The notes beneath the pieces were generated by a model. It saw only the letters and a program-made list of their open reading frames with translations. It did no database searches and was not told the origin of the DNA. A stretch of 64,000 nt of DNA from JAJRAN01 sp963827135 (GTDB lineage Archaea > Thermoplasmatota > Thermoplasmata > Methanomassiliicoccales > UBA472): NCBI GenBank assembly GCA_963827135.1, contig CAWGZX010000004.1, positions 217,206 to 281,205 on the forward strand. The letters run 5' to 3'. Below, in pieces: positions 1 through 8,944 of this stretch. Position 1 is the first letter of the stretch. Every line of letters starts with the position of its first letter. The position numbers and the translations under genes are program-made.

Positions 1-951
1 CAAACGGGAATCCCCACCAAGACCAGCCGTCCAGATGTCGATCGCCCTCACCCTCGTCCTCCATTGGCCGACGACCGCGCCCTCCTTGCCTAGCCTAGGG
101 AATCCTTGGTCCAAGTATGCGATGTCAGTGCTCGTGCCACCAATATCCACCACGATACAGCGGTCCCGCTTGGACAGGGCCATCCCGCCCATCAGGCTCG
201 CCGCCGGGCCGGAGAGGATGGTCTCGACCGGCCTCTCCCTGGCCTTCTTGAGGTTCATCAGCGTACCATCGCCGCGGAAGACCATGATCGGGGCAAAGAT
301 GCCTCTTCCAGCGATGGCGTCCTCTACCCCGCGGAGGAATTCGTCAATGATCGGCAGGAGGCGGGCGTTGAGGACTGCGGTGACCGTCCTCTCTAGTATC
401 CCTAGCTCCGCGGTAAGCTCGTGCCCGGTGACGATCGGTATGCCCTTCCTTTGCTGGATGATACGCCTTAGCGCTTCCTCGTGCTGAGGGTTCACCACGC
501 TGAAGAAGGAGGACACCACCATCGCGTCCATCTCCTCGCAGGCCTCGTCCACCGCCGCCTCAACCTCCTTCTCGTCCAAGGGCGCCAAGGGGCGGCCCCG
601 CATGTCGTGGCCCCCAGCGATGAACCTGGAGCGGGACGCGCCGAGCTGCCAGTCCGGCTCAGGCTTCCAGCCTATGCCGATGAGGCCGACCGCGCCTCCC
701 TTGCCCTGGAGCAAGGAGTTGGTGGCGAGGGTGGTCGACAGCCCCACCAGCCTGACCTCGGAGGGCTCGAAACCTCCTTTAGAAGTGGCGGCCTCCACAG
801 CCTGGACCAACCCTTGCGCGAGGTCGTGATAGGTCGTTGGAGCCTTGGCCTTAGCCAAGACCTCCTTGCTCTCCAAGTCCACGATTGCGGCGTCGGTGTA
901 TGTGCCACCAGTATCGATCCCCAGGCCCAATTTCCTCTCGTCAGTTGCCAT
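1..951 (-). CDS. HyuA-type hydantoinase/oxoprolinase family ATPase, N-terminal part
   Basis: This frame starts at an ATG at 951 and runs off the left edge of the window, so about 317 N-terminal residues are present and the C-terminus is missing. The product opens with LGIDTGGTYTDA (residues about 8-19), and a second phosphate-binding motif DIGGTSTDIA lies near residue 280. Both are typical of the ASKHA-fold hydantoinase A/oxoprolinase family, which couples ATP hydrolysis to ring opening. Some family members near corrinoid proteins may instead serve methyl-transfer systems. It is the third minus-strand gene after the corrinoid protein and the regulator, which suggests (by inference) a role in C1-methyl metabolism. 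The substrate cannot be read from sequence. Confidence 0.85.
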   Translation of the reverse strand, partial: MATDERKLGLGIDTGGTYTDAAIVDLESKEVLAKAKAPTTYHDLAQGLVQAVEAATSKGGFEPSEVRLVGLSTTLATNSLLQGKGGAVGLIGIGWKPEPDWQLGASRSRFIAGGHDMRGRPLAPLDEKEVEAAVDEACEEMDAMVVSSFFSVVNPQHEEALRRIIQQRKGIPIVTGHELTAELGILERTVTAVLNARLLPIIDEFLRGVEDAIAGRGIFAPIMVFRGDGTLMNLKKARERPVETILSGPAASLMGGMALSKRDRCIVVDIGGTSTDIAYLDQGFPRLGKEGAVVGQWRTRVRAIDIWTAGLGGDSRL

Positions 952-1042
952 GCGCTTCACAACCCTTTTTTTGAAGGGATGGCTTGGCAACTCTGCCCTG
1001 AATATAAAAAAAAGATGGTTGGGAGAATCATGGAGGCGCGAA

Positions 1043-1795
1043 TCAATGCTTCAGCAGTTGGTGCACGTCGCTCACACCCTTGAGGACCTTGAACCCCTTC
1101 TCCGTGATCATGTAATCGCCACGGTCGTGCCGCTGTAGCAACATCCCCGCCTGCAAGAGCCTCTGGATGTGGAAGAGGAGGTTGCCACCCTTCAAGCCAG
1201 TAATCTCCGCGAGCGAGGAGAAGGTGCAGGGTTCGGTGGAGACGGCCTTGATAATCTGCAAGCGATGGGAGGAGGCTATGGGCTCGAGCACCTCCTTAAC
1301 GAAGTCGCCCTCCTTGAGCTCGGCGATCTCCTGCCTCTTGTCCACGGTGGTGGAGTAGATACGCATGGAACGCATCAAACGGACCTGTTTGCCGAATAGC
1401 CGCCCCACCTCGTCGAAGCATCTGCCGCACTTGTCGTAGGGGGAGGTCTCCCTGAGGCGGTCCAGCTCACCTTGGTTGGTGATGATAACCTCCTCCCGGA
1501 CCACGTCCCTCTCCAGTAGGGCGGCGTTTTTCTGCAGGAAGGTAGTGAAGGTCGCCCGACAAGGTTCCCTCAGATCGCACCGCTTGACCATGTTCCTGGA
1601 GAGACCCTCCTCCACATCATCGATCGCCTGTGAGACCATGACCTCTAGTAGGTCGGTCCTCGCTCGAGGCATAAATGAGCTCGGCTCAGATTGCAGGGCG
1701 GGGTCCATCATCCGGCCCAGGATGACCTTCATCTCTGCCAGCTCGGTCTTGATACTTTCGATCTCGGAGCGGTGCGGTTTGTCCTTCTCCACCAT
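1043..1795 (-). CDS. Winged-helix (ArsR-like) transcriptional regulator with Cys-containing sensor region
   Basis: The 250-residue protein has a predicted N-terminal helix (about residues 1-30) and a middle region with paired cysteines (about CDLREPC and CGRCF). The C-terminal winged helix (about residues 165-245) reads SSHRLQIIKAVS, then a recognition-helix-like KGGNLLFHIQRLLQAGML and a wing. The domain order resembles the methyltransferase-specific (Msr) regulators of Methanosarcina, though this is a resemblance, not an assignment. It sits between the corrinoid-protein gene and the HyuA-type gene on the same strand, so it may control this locus. The cysteines could bind a metal or sense redox state. 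The ATG at 1795 is the first in frame. Confidence 0.7.
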   Translation of the reverse strand: MVEKDKPHRSEIESIKTELAEMKVILGRMMDPALQSEPSSFMPRARTDLLEVMVSQAIDDVEEGLSRNMVKRCDLREPCRATFTTFLQKNAALLERDVVREEVIITNQGELDRLRETSPYDKCGRCFDEVGRLFGKQVRLMRSMRIYSTTVDKRQEIAELKEGDFVKEVLEPIASSHRLQIIKAVSTEPCTFSSLAEITGLKGGNLLFHIQRLLQAGMLLQRHDRGDYMITEKGFKVLKGVSDVHQLLKH

Positions 1796-1959
1796 GGATG
1801 AAAGTAATGATCAACCGCTAAAAAAGGTTTGTCGGAAGACCTTCGAGGTCATTGAAATGTAATTGATAGAACGAGGTAGAATGAGGACAGAGTTGGAAAA
1901 ATGGAAAATCGAAGAAAGGAAGAGGTTTCACATCACCTGGTGCTTGATCCGCATTCTTC

Positions 1960-2607
1960 TTAGCGGTGCATGTTCTTAGCGAGCTCGCCAGCGATCTTCA
2001 CGGCCTCGATGGCGTCGTAGCCCCAGGCGTTGGCACCGATCTGGGCGGCGAACTCCTTGGAGGTCGCACCGCCACCAATCATGGTCGCTATCCTGGGCTT
2101 CATGTTGCCCTCCTTGAGCATTTTCTCAATCTCCTTCATGCCCGCCAACGTGGGGGTCATAAGGGTGGAGGTCGCGATGATGTCCGCATTCTCGGCCTTG
2201 GCCTTCTCGATGATGTTTTTGATCGGAACATCGCGCCCTAGGTCGAACATGGTCATGCCCGCGCCGGTGAGCATCGCCTTCACGATGTTCTTGCCGATGT
2301 CGTGGACATCTCCCTCGACGACACAAGTGACGATCCTAGCGGAGGCGCCCATCGAGCCGACCTTCAGCTTGGGAAGGACGATGTCTAGGGACGCGTACAT
2401 GGTCTGGGCGGAGAGAAGAACCTGCGGCAAGTAATACTCCTTCTTCTCGTATTTCTGGCCAACAACCTCCATCCCCTTGCTTAGGCCATTGAAGATAATG
2501 TCCTTCGCATCAATCCCCTGAGCCAAAGCCTGCTCAGAGAGCGGCTTCGCTTCCTTTATCTTTCCTTTTATAACAACTTCAGCGAGCTGTGCAAGTACGT
2601 CAGACAA
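1960..2607 (-). CDS. Methyltransferase cognate corrinoid protein (MtbC/MttC-like)
   Basis: The 215-residue product carries an N-terminal helical cap (about residues 1-85, B12-binding-2 type) and a Rossmann-like cobalamin domain. The lower-ligand motif DVHDIG (in EGDVHDIGKNIV) supplies the histidine that coordinates cobalt, and later MIGGGATSKEFA contacts the nucleotide tail. The family carries a methyl group between a substrate-specific methyltransferase (methylamines, methanol, methylated thiols) and a methyl-CoM-forming enzyme. No MtxB-type partner lies in this window, so the substrate is open. The start is a TTG at 2607, chosen because an AGGAGG-type ribosome site lies about 9 bases upstream. 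The 164-base gap before the regulator shows no other gene. Confidence 0.9.
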   Translation of the reverse strand: MSDVLAQLAEVVIKGKIKEAKPLSEQALAQGIDAKDIIFNGLSKGMEVVGQKYEKKEYYLPQVLLSAQTMYASLDIVLPKLKVGSMGASARIVTCVVEGDVHDIGKNIVKAMLTGAGMTMFDLGRDVPIKNIIEKAKAENADIIATSTLMTPTLAGMKEIEKMLKEGNMKPRIATMIGGGATSKEFAAQIGANAWGYDAIEAVKIAGELAKNMHR

Positions 2608-2867
2608 ACTCTACTCCCTCCTATGGGAATTGGGCCACCGATTAGGTTATTCAATAATAAAGCCTCTCATGGATGGATGTAACATCCAGATGCACTCAAA
2701 GTATAGTGCAATGACTATAACAATCGCAAACTGAATGGTATTCTTAGTTCACCACTGATGATGGGTTAACGGCATCAAGGCCTGAGGACGATAGGAATCG
2801 TGGGAACCTTCGGACAAAGGTGCTTCGATCGATACGATCGCTAGCTCGGCCACCTGCCCGGAAGGTC

Positions 2868-2984
2868 CTAGTAGTCGTCCTCCTCGAATTGGGAAGCCCC
2901 GCAGACCGGACATCGGTCCTGGTTCTTCTTAAGCGCACACCCACAGACTATGCACTCAGGCAAACCTCTCCCCTTATAAGACAT
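2868..2984 (-). CDS. Small zinc-ribbon protein (38 aa)
   Basis: A 39-codon frame from ATG 2984 to TAG 2868 encodes a 38-residue protein with CIVCG in the N-terminal half and CPVCG near the C-terminus, followed by an acidic tail ending EEDDY. The two CxxC knuckles are about 14 residues apart, as in rubredoxin-like or zinc-ribbon microproteins. It fills most of the otherwise empty 424-base interval between the corrinoid-protein and phosphoesterase genes. No enzyme domain is present. A role in protein or RNA binding is possible but unproven. Confidence 0.6.
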   Translation of the reverse strand: MSYKGRGLPECIVCGCALKKNQDRCPVCGASQFEEDDY

Positions 2985-3031
2985 ATCGACCGCCAAGGAT
3001 TAATAGATTATCTGGCGAATTACCGCGGAAA

Positions 3032-3751
3032 TCAAGACTGGGAACGCGAGAGCCTCCCCACCTCGCCCAAGCTCAGGATCCCGATCTCGCTGCATCCATA
3101 GACTTTCGCGTGAGCGAGATCCGCTCCGTCCAATGCGGGAGAGAGCATATTAGTGCCAGAGGTGATGTCCGTCCCAGCCGCCAGCGGGCTGAAAGCTGGC
3201 ATGACCAGAACCTCCTCCATCTCGAAGTGAAGGAAACAAGGGAGCTTGACGTAGGCACCGACGCTGTCGAAAAGCCGGACCGAAGGGTGCTCGTGCCCCA
3301 TGACCAATGGCCTGGTCTCACAAGGAAGGTGGCCATGCACGAAATGGATGCCTGAGGCCGTGAAATCATTCACAAGTTCCACGCCCAGCTTGGAGGCGAT
3401 GGTCGCCAAGTAATTGTCATGGTTGCCTCGGATGATGATCACCTCTCCGTGGTCCTGCAAGGTGCCGAGGATGCGCCTTGCCTCCGACCATTCCTGCGCC
3501 AGGTTCCGTGAGAACTCATGCTTCAAGTCCCCCAGGATCAGGAAGCGATCGGGCGAGTAGCGATCGACTATGTCCATAAGGGAATCGCGCATCGTCTCCG
3601 TCTGGATGCGTGGAAGATGCAGCCCCGAGTCCTCGAGCACTGACTCATACCCGATATGAAGGTCCGAGACCACGAGCGTGCCCTCGCCCTCGACCATCGC
3701 AGACAGCTGGTTGGTGATGATCAGTCCGGGCATTACCTCGAGCTGGTTCAT
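3032..3751 (-). CDS. Archaeal metallophosphoesterase (MJ0037/SbcD-related family)
   Basis: This 239-residue calcineurin-type phosphoesterase shows the ordered metal-binding motifs VVSDLHIGYE (about residues 27-36), LGDLKHEF, RGNHDN and HGHLP, then MGHEHPS near the end. The order and length fit the archaeal SbcD-related family (TIGR00024 type). These proteins lack the Mre11 capping domain and are usually linked to DNA or RNA processing. It is divergent from an RNase H-fold gene 124 bases away, which fits a nucleic-acid role. The exact substrate is unknown. Confidence 0.85.
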   Translation of the reverse strand: MNQLEVMPGLIITNQLSAMVEGEGTLVVSDLHIGYESVLEDSGLHLPRIQTETMRDSLMDIVDRYSPDRFLILGDLKHEFSRNLAQEWSEARRILGTLQDHGEVIIIRGNHDNYLATIASKLGVELVNDFTASGIHFVHGHLPCETRPLVMGHEHPSVRLFDSVGAYVKLPCFLHFEMEEVLVMPAFSPLAAGTDITSGTNMLSPALDGADLAHAKVYGCSEIGILSLGEVGRLSRSQS

Positions 3752-3875
3752 TTCCTCTCGCGGCGCTCGATTCCGAAGGTCGCTATTTTACCTTTGTGCC
3801 TTCCTCTTAATTGGGCCGGCACTTTCGTGACGCTTAGCGAAAGCCATTTTAATCCGTTTCCGGTCAGGTAGTTAC

Positions 3876-4694
3876 GTGATCAGGCGCACATTCGTCATCC
3901 TCCCAAGCATTGGAGCGAAGACCGAGCGAGAGCTTTGGGGAAGAGGGGTGGCGCATTGGGAGGACTTCAAGGACCGCTCCCGAATAGATGGCTTCTCCGC
4001 CACCCGCAAGGGGCGCCTGGACCGATTGCTGGATGATGCCGAGCGCTACCTCGATAGCCACGAGACGGGCTACTTTCACAGGCTGCTGCCTACCAACGAG
4101 CACTGGCGCCTGTTCGGCGAGACCAAAGAGGACGCCGCCTACCTGGATATCGAGACCGACGGCCTGGGGGAGGGGGCGGTGGTGACGGTGGTCGGCGTGC
4201 ATCGCCAAGGGCGGGACATCACCTTGGTCCGAGGCATCGACCTTGACGCCAGGTCCCTGAAGCATGCCCTGCAAGGGTGCAGGATCCTGGTCACGTTCAA
4301 TGGGTCCTCTTTCGATCTGCCTATGCTGGAGAGGGAGTTCCCCTTCGCCGTGCCCAGGGTGCCCCACTTCGACCTCAGGCATGGATGCGCGCGCATCGGC
4401 CTCAAGGGCGGGCTCAAGAGCATCGAGAGGCAGCTGGGGATGGCGCGGCCGGCCGAGGTCGAGTATGTCACTGGGGAGGAGGCCGTGTACCTTTGGAGGC
4501 TCTGGCAGCGCAAAGGGAAGGAGAACGCGCTCAAGCTCCTCAAGCAATACAACCTAGAGGATACAAGGAACCTGGTGCCCATCGCCGACCTCGCCTACTA
4601 CGACCTTGTCACCAGGACGTTGGCTACGGCTTCGTGCCCATCCGTACTAGCGCCAGGGAACGGTTCCGCCTCGCTTCCTCGTAGTCGTTATTAA
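3876..4694 (+). CDS. RNase H-fold exonuclease-like protein (YprB family)
   Basis: The 272-residue product contains a DnaQ-like exonuclease core from about residue 85. It has AYLDIETDGLG (first acidic pair), VTFNGSSFDLPML (second), and a C-terminal YNLEDTRNL that supplies the last catalytic acid. This is the pattern of the RNase_H_2/YprB group. The N-terminal 80 residues are helical and resemble a small DNA-binding unit (PSIGAKTERELW). The start is a GTG at 3876. The last 71 bases overlap the end of the convergent TPR gene, so the C-terminal tail rich in Ser and Ala may be poorly conserved. Confidence 0.75.
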   Translation: MIRRTFVILPSIGAKTERELWGRGVAHWEDFKDRSRIDGFSATRKGRLDRLLDDAERYLDSHETGYFHRLLPTNEHWRLFGETKEDAAYLDIETDGLGEGAVVTVVGVHRQGRDITLVRGIDLDARSLKHALQGCRILVTFNGSSFDLPMLEREFPFAVPRVPHFDLRHGCARIGLKGGLKSIERQLGMARPAEVEYVTGEEAVYLWRLWQRKGKENALKLLKQYNLEDTRNLVPIADLAYYDLVTRTLATASCPSVLAPGNGSASLPRSRY

Positions 4695-6150
4695 TGCTTA
4701 TGGCCCGATCATAGGAGTCCACCGCTTCAGCGATGCTCCCGAGCTCCAGGAGCGCGTTGCCCCGGTTGTACCACGACTTGGCGTGCAGGGGATTGAGGGC
4801 CGTGGCTTTGTCGTAGGAGGCGACCGCTTTTTCATGATGCCCCAGCTCGTCCAGCGAGACGCCCAGGCTGAACCAGGCCTTGAAGTTCTCGGGGTCCACG
4901 GACAAAGCTCGATCGTACGAGGCGATCGCCCTTTCATGCTCCCCGAGCTCGGCCAGCGCCACCCCCCGGTTCAACCAGGCGCCCGCGTGACCGGGGTCGA
5001 TGATGAGAGTCTTCTCGAAGGAGGCGAGGGCGTCATCGTGCCTTCCTAGACCAGCCAGGACTGTCCCTCGGTTGAACCAGGCGCTGGCGAAGTCGGGACT
5101 GATCGAGATCGCCCTATCATATGATTCCAACGCCTGTTCGCATCGACTTAGGCCATATAGGGCGTTGCCCCGATTGAACCAGATCAGAGGCTGGGATTGA
5201 TCGAGGGCGAGGGCTTTGTCGAAGGCTTCGATCGCTTCGTCGCGGCGCCCCACGGCGTCCAGCGCGACTCCGACGTTGACCCACCCCCTCGCAAAGCTTT
5301 CATTGGCCTCGACCGCCTGCATGAAGGAGGCCAGAGCCTCGCCGTACCTTCCTATGCCTCCGAGCATTAAGCCGCGATCCGTCCAAAGGAACTCATTTTG
5401 AGGATCGAGCGCGACCGCTTGATCGTAGGAAGCTAGCGCCTCTTCGTACCTGCCGAGGTCGGACAGCGCGTTGGCCTTGTTGTGCCAGGCCTTGGCGTTG
5501 TTCGCGTCCAATGCTAAAGCTCCTTCGTACGATCCCACGGATTCCGCCACCCTGCCGAGGAGCCCGAGCGCCACCCCGCGATAGACCCAAGCCTTCACGA
5601 AGCCGGGATCCAGCTCGAGCGCCTTCTCGAAGGAGGCGAGGCCCTCGGCATGACGCCCCAGGCTCCCTAGCGCAATCCCGCGATAGAACCACATCTCGGC
5701 GATTATGGGAAGCATGGCGATGGCCCGGTCGTAGCATTCGACCGCCTTCTCGTAACGACCGAGGTTGCCCAGAGCGATCCCGCGGAACATCCATGCCCCG
5801 GCGAACTTGGGGCTGAGCTCGATGGAGCGATCATAGGACGCGATGGCCTCCTCGTCCCTCCCCAGCCCTCTCAGCGCGTTGCCTCGGTTGATCCAGGCCG
5901 GGGCGCTGTCTGGGTTGATGCCAATCTCCTTGTCCAAGGACTCTAGAGCCTCGGCGTGGTGCCCGAGCTCGTTGAGAGCGATCCCGCGGCATATCCATCC
6001 ACCATCGATATTGGGGTCGATGGCCAGGGCTTTGTCATACCAGTCGACCGCCTGCGCGAAGTCCCCCTTGTCCGCGGCCTCGCTCGCTTTGTTGAAGTAT
6101 TGCTCCGCCCGATCGGCCATGGTATCGCCATCGACGGAGCGAGTTATCAC
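4624..6150 (-). CDS. Tetratricopeptide repeat protein (about 14 TPRs)
   Basis: The 508-residue protein consists almost wholly of 34-residue TPR units of the form AWxNRGxAL-LGR-EEA-SYDRAI-LDP. No signal peptide, membrane segment or catalytic domain is visible, so it is a cytoplasmic scaffold for protein interactions. The start taken is a GTG at 6150, 14 bases after a TGAGGAGG ribosome site that overlaps the stop of the upstream gene; an ATG at 6120 (MADRAEQYF) is an alternative. It forms a pair with the TPR gene just upstream (19-base gap) and probably arose by duplication. Its 3' end overlaps the convergent RNase H-fold gene by 71 bases. Confidence 0.85.
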   Translation of the reverse strand: MITRSVDGDTMADRAEQYFNKASEAADKGDFAQAVDWYDKALAIDPNIDGGWICRGIALNELGHHAEALESLDKEIGINPDSAPAWINRGNALRGLGRDEEAIASYDRSIELSPKFAGAWMFRGIALGNLGRYEKAVECYDRAIAMLPIIAEMWFYRGIALGSLGRHAEGLASFEKALELDPGFVKAWVYRGVALGLLGRVAESVGSYEGALALDANNAKAWHNKANALSDLGRYEEALASYDQAVALDPQNEFLWTDRGLMLGGIGRYGEALASFMQAVEANESFARGWVNVGVALDAVGRRDEAIEAFDKALALDQSQPLIWFNRGNALYGLSRCEQALESYDRAISISPDFASAWFNRGTVLAGLGRHDDALASFEKTLIIDPGHAGAWLNRGVALAELGEHERAIASYDRALSVDPENFKAWFSLGVSLDELGHHEKAVASYDKATALNPLHAKSWYNRGNALLELGSIAEAVDSYDRAISINNDYEEARRNRSLALVRMGTKP

Positions 6151-6169
6151 AGTTCCGACGGAGGCCTCC

Positions 6170-7234
6170 TCAGGATCGTCCGTCCTTCTTGCGGGCTTTT
6201 TCCTGCCTTATCCCGGTCCAGCCCACCTCGCTCTCTGTCATGTGACGATTGCGCTGATGTTCCAGCTGCTCGAGAGCGACCTCCCGGTCGTTCCTGGCCG
6301 TGAGGTCCTCCGGACTAAGAGATATGGCCCGGTCGTAGCAATCGATGGCCTCTTCCAAGCGGCCCATCCCTTGGAGCACGGTGCCTCGGTTCAACCAAGC
6401 CCCCCCATTGACAGGGTCGATTTCGATGACCTTGTCGAAGGAGGCGAGCGCCTCGTGGAAGAGGTGGATCCTGCTCTGCGCCAGCCCTCTATTATACCAT
6501 ACGTCGGCGTCCTCTGGGCTGTAAGAAATGGCCTTATTATAGCTGGAGAGCGCCTCCTCGAACCTGCCTAGGTCGCTGAGGGCGTTGCCCCGGTTGTTCC
6601 ATGCCCCAACATGACCTGGTTCGAGGGCGATCGCCCTTTCGAATGAGGATATCGCCTCGTCGAAAAGGCCGATCTCGTCGAGCAACGTTCCACGGTTATG
6701 CCAGGCCTCGACGTTCTTGGGGTCGATGGCCACCGCCCGGTCGTAGGAGGCGAGCGCTTCCTCCGACCGACCTTCGAGGCTCAGGACCACCGCCCGATTG
6801 TACCATGCATCGCCGAAGTCCCGCTCTAGGGCGATTGCCCGGTCGTACGATTCGACCGCCTCTTGGTGGCGACCGAGGTCGCTGAGGGCGTTGGCGCGGA
6901 TGAACCAGGGCATGGCATCCTCCGGCCTGAGCGAGATCGCCATGTCGCATGACCGGATAGCCTCCTCGTAAACATGGTTGAGGTTCAGGGAATTGCCTCG
7001 GGCAAGCCACACTATGGCATCGCCCGGGCGGATGGCGATCGCCCTATCATAGGAGATCAACGCCTCGCCCGGACGCCCCAGGGCGTCCAGGACGATTCCC
7101 CGGTTCTTCCAGGCATCGGCGTCCTGTGGATCCATGGCCACGACCTCATCGAATGAGGCTAGGGCCTTCTCGTGCTCGCCGGCGACGTAGTGCCTCACGC
7201 CCTCGTTGAAGATGATATCTCTTTCTCGGCGCAC
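6170..7234 (-). CDS. Tetratricopeptide repeat protein (about 9-10 TPRs)
   Basis: This 354-residue protein is built of consecutive 34-residue TPR units much like those of the downstream gene (WYNRA, WHNRG, WNNRG, WLNRG at the repeat starts). It ends in a short charged tail. The start is a GTG at 7234. It is the first gene of a two-gene TPR unit; the following TPR gene begins 19 bases after its stop. No other domain is seen. A partner protein cannot be named from sequence. Confidence 0.85.
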   Translation of the reverse strand: MRRERDIIFNEGVRHYVAGEHEKALASFDEVVAMDPQDADAWKNRGIVLDALGRPGEALISYDRAIAIRPGDAIVWLARGNSLNLNHVYEEAIRSCDMAISLRPEDAMPWFIRANALSDLGRHQEAVESYDRAIALERDFGDAWYNRAVVLSLEGRSEEALASYDRAVAIDPKNVEAWHNRGTLLDEIGLFDEAISSFERAIALEPGHVGAWNNRGNALSDLGRFEEALSSYNKAISYSPEDADVWYNRGLAQSRIHLFHEALASFDKVIEIDPVNGGAWLNRGTVLQGMGRLEEAIDCYDRAISLSPEDLTARNDREVALEQLEHQRNRHMTESEVGWTGIRQEKARKKDGRS

Positions 7235-7369
7235 GATCCGGAATGCTTCGATGGGCTAATCAGCATTTGGTCGGAGTGGCCTGAGAACATTCTGGTCCAG
7301 ACCTCCCCCAGGAAGGCATCTAAATAGGCGGACGTCGCTGACTGGGCTAGCAAAGGGGATGGGCATCCG

Positions 7370-8944
7370 ATGGAGTCATGCGCTCCAGCTTCGAACGGCG
7401 ATCTAGAAGGCTTCACATCCAAGGCCAGGGAGATCGCTCGCTCGCTGCGCTCCATGCACGGCGTCACCGTGGTCACGCACATCGACGCCGACGGCATAAC
7501 CGCAGGCGCGATAGCCGACCAGGCGTTGACCAGGGCGCACATCCCTCACGAAGTGCTGTTCTTCAAGAAACTGGACGATGCGGCTATCGCCCGCATCGAT
7601 TCCCTTACCACCGAGGGCGTCTGGCTCACGGACCTGGGCAGCGGGTACCTCTCGAAGATCGGCCATTCAGGACTGGTCGTGGCCGATCATCACTCCCCCG
7701 ACTGCTGCAGCAACGTCGGCTCCAGGAAGAAGAGGGACCTGTTCGACTACCATGACAATAGCCGGCTGCACCTCAACCCGCACCTTTTTGGCTTCGATGG
7801 CTCGAGGGAGGTCAGCGGTGCCGGTACGGCTTACTGGATCGCCAGGCAGATGAGCTCCGAGAACGTCGCCCTGGCCCCTCTGGCGATAGTCGGGGCGGTC
7901 GGGGACCTGCAGGATAACGCGCACCTCAAGCTGATAGGGATAAACTCCCTCATCCGCGACGAGGCGGAGGACGCCGGATTGCTGAGGACGGAGTACGACC
8001 TGCGCCTCTTCGGTCGCGAGACCCGTCCGTTGACCAAGTTCTTCCAGTACGCGAGCGACCCCGCGCTTCCCGGGCTCAGCAACGACTGGTACGCTTGCCG
8101 TCAGTTCTTGGAAAGGACGGGGGTGAGGCTCAAGGACCGCGACGGAAAGGAGAGGAGCTGGTCCTCCCTCAGCGTGGCGGAGAAGGAGGAGGTGAAGGTC
8201 GCCCTGGACATGTGCATGGACAAGCAGGGCCATAGGGAGGTCCTGCGCCGCATCTATGGCGAGGTGTACGTCATTCCAGGGCAGAGGCCTGGGACCGAGC
8301 TGCACGAGACGAAGGAGATGTCCACCTTGCTCAATTCCTGCGGACGGTATGGCAACGAGCGCCTCGGACTCGAGGTCTGCGTGGACGTGGTGCAACCGTC
8401 TACCATCAACGGGGATAGGACGGAGAGGCAGCAGCGGAACCTCGAGGACGCGCTGGAGCAGCTGCGCAACCACCGCAGCAATCTGATCGGAGCCATGAAC
8501 TTCTTCTTCGCCCAGGAGGGGAAGAGGGAGATTTGCGAGAGGAGGACCTCAATCCAAGTCCTGAAGGCCAACGGCGGCTACCTGCTGCCGGAGAAGGTCA
8601 AGGGGACGAACGCCGAGGGGGCGGAGGAGGAACGAGAGGTCTTCCGCGACACCACCATCGGGATCGTGGCTGGCATGGTCCTAGGGTCGGGGAGGGTTAT
8701 GGACGACGTGCCTATCCTCGCACTGATGCGCTCCGATGGCGATGTCAAAGCCTCTGCCAGAGGCAACCAGAAGATGGTGGAGAGGGGGCTCGACCTGTCC
8801 AAGGCCATGCGCCAGGCGGCGGAGAGCGTCGGAGGCACCGGTGGAGGGCACAACGTCGCCGCCGGTGCGACCATACCCGAGCCTAAGGTGGAGGAGTTCA
8901 TCCGGACCTTGGACAGCATCGTCTCTGGGCAGATGCGCCATTGA
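7370..8944 (+). CDS. Archaeal RecJ-like DHH-family phosphoesterase/nuclease
   Basis: The 524-residue protein carries the DHH-family motifs in order: VVTHIDADGITAGAI (about residues 34-48), LTDLGSG, ADHHSP (DHH at about 106-108) and a DHHA1 motif GGTGGGHNVAAGA near residue 490. This arrangement is typical of archaeal RecJ homologues, which act as exonucleases on DNA or RNA and may associate with GINS. A TATA-like TCTAAATA lies about 45 bases before the ATG at 7370. The stop codon abuts the stop codon of the convergent argF gene with no gap. Confidence 0.85.
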   Translation: MESCAPASNGDLEGFTSKAREIARSLRSMHGVTVVTHIDADGITAGAIADQALTRAHIPHEVLFFKKLDDAAIARIDSLTTEGVWLTDLGSGYLSKIGHSGLVVADHHSPDCCSNVGSRKKRDLFDYHDNSRLHLNPHLFGFDGSREVSGAGTAYWIARQMSSENVALAPLAIVGAVGDLQDNAHLKLIGINSLIRDEAEDAGLLRTEYDLRLFGRETRPLTKFFQYASDPALPGLSNDWYACRQFLERTGVRLKDRDGKERSWSSLSVAEKEEVKVALDMCMDKQGHREVLRRIYGEVYVIPGQRPGTELHETKEMSTLLNSCGRYGNERLGLEVCVDVVQPSTINGDRTERQQRNLEDALEQLRNHRSNLIGAMNFFFAQEGKREICERRTSIQVLKANGGYLLPEKVKGTNAEGAEEEREVFRDTTIGIVAGMVLGSGRVMDDVPILALMRSDGDVKASARGNQKMVERGLDLSKAMRQAAESVGGTGGGHNVAAGATIPEPKVEEFIRTLDSIVSGQMRH

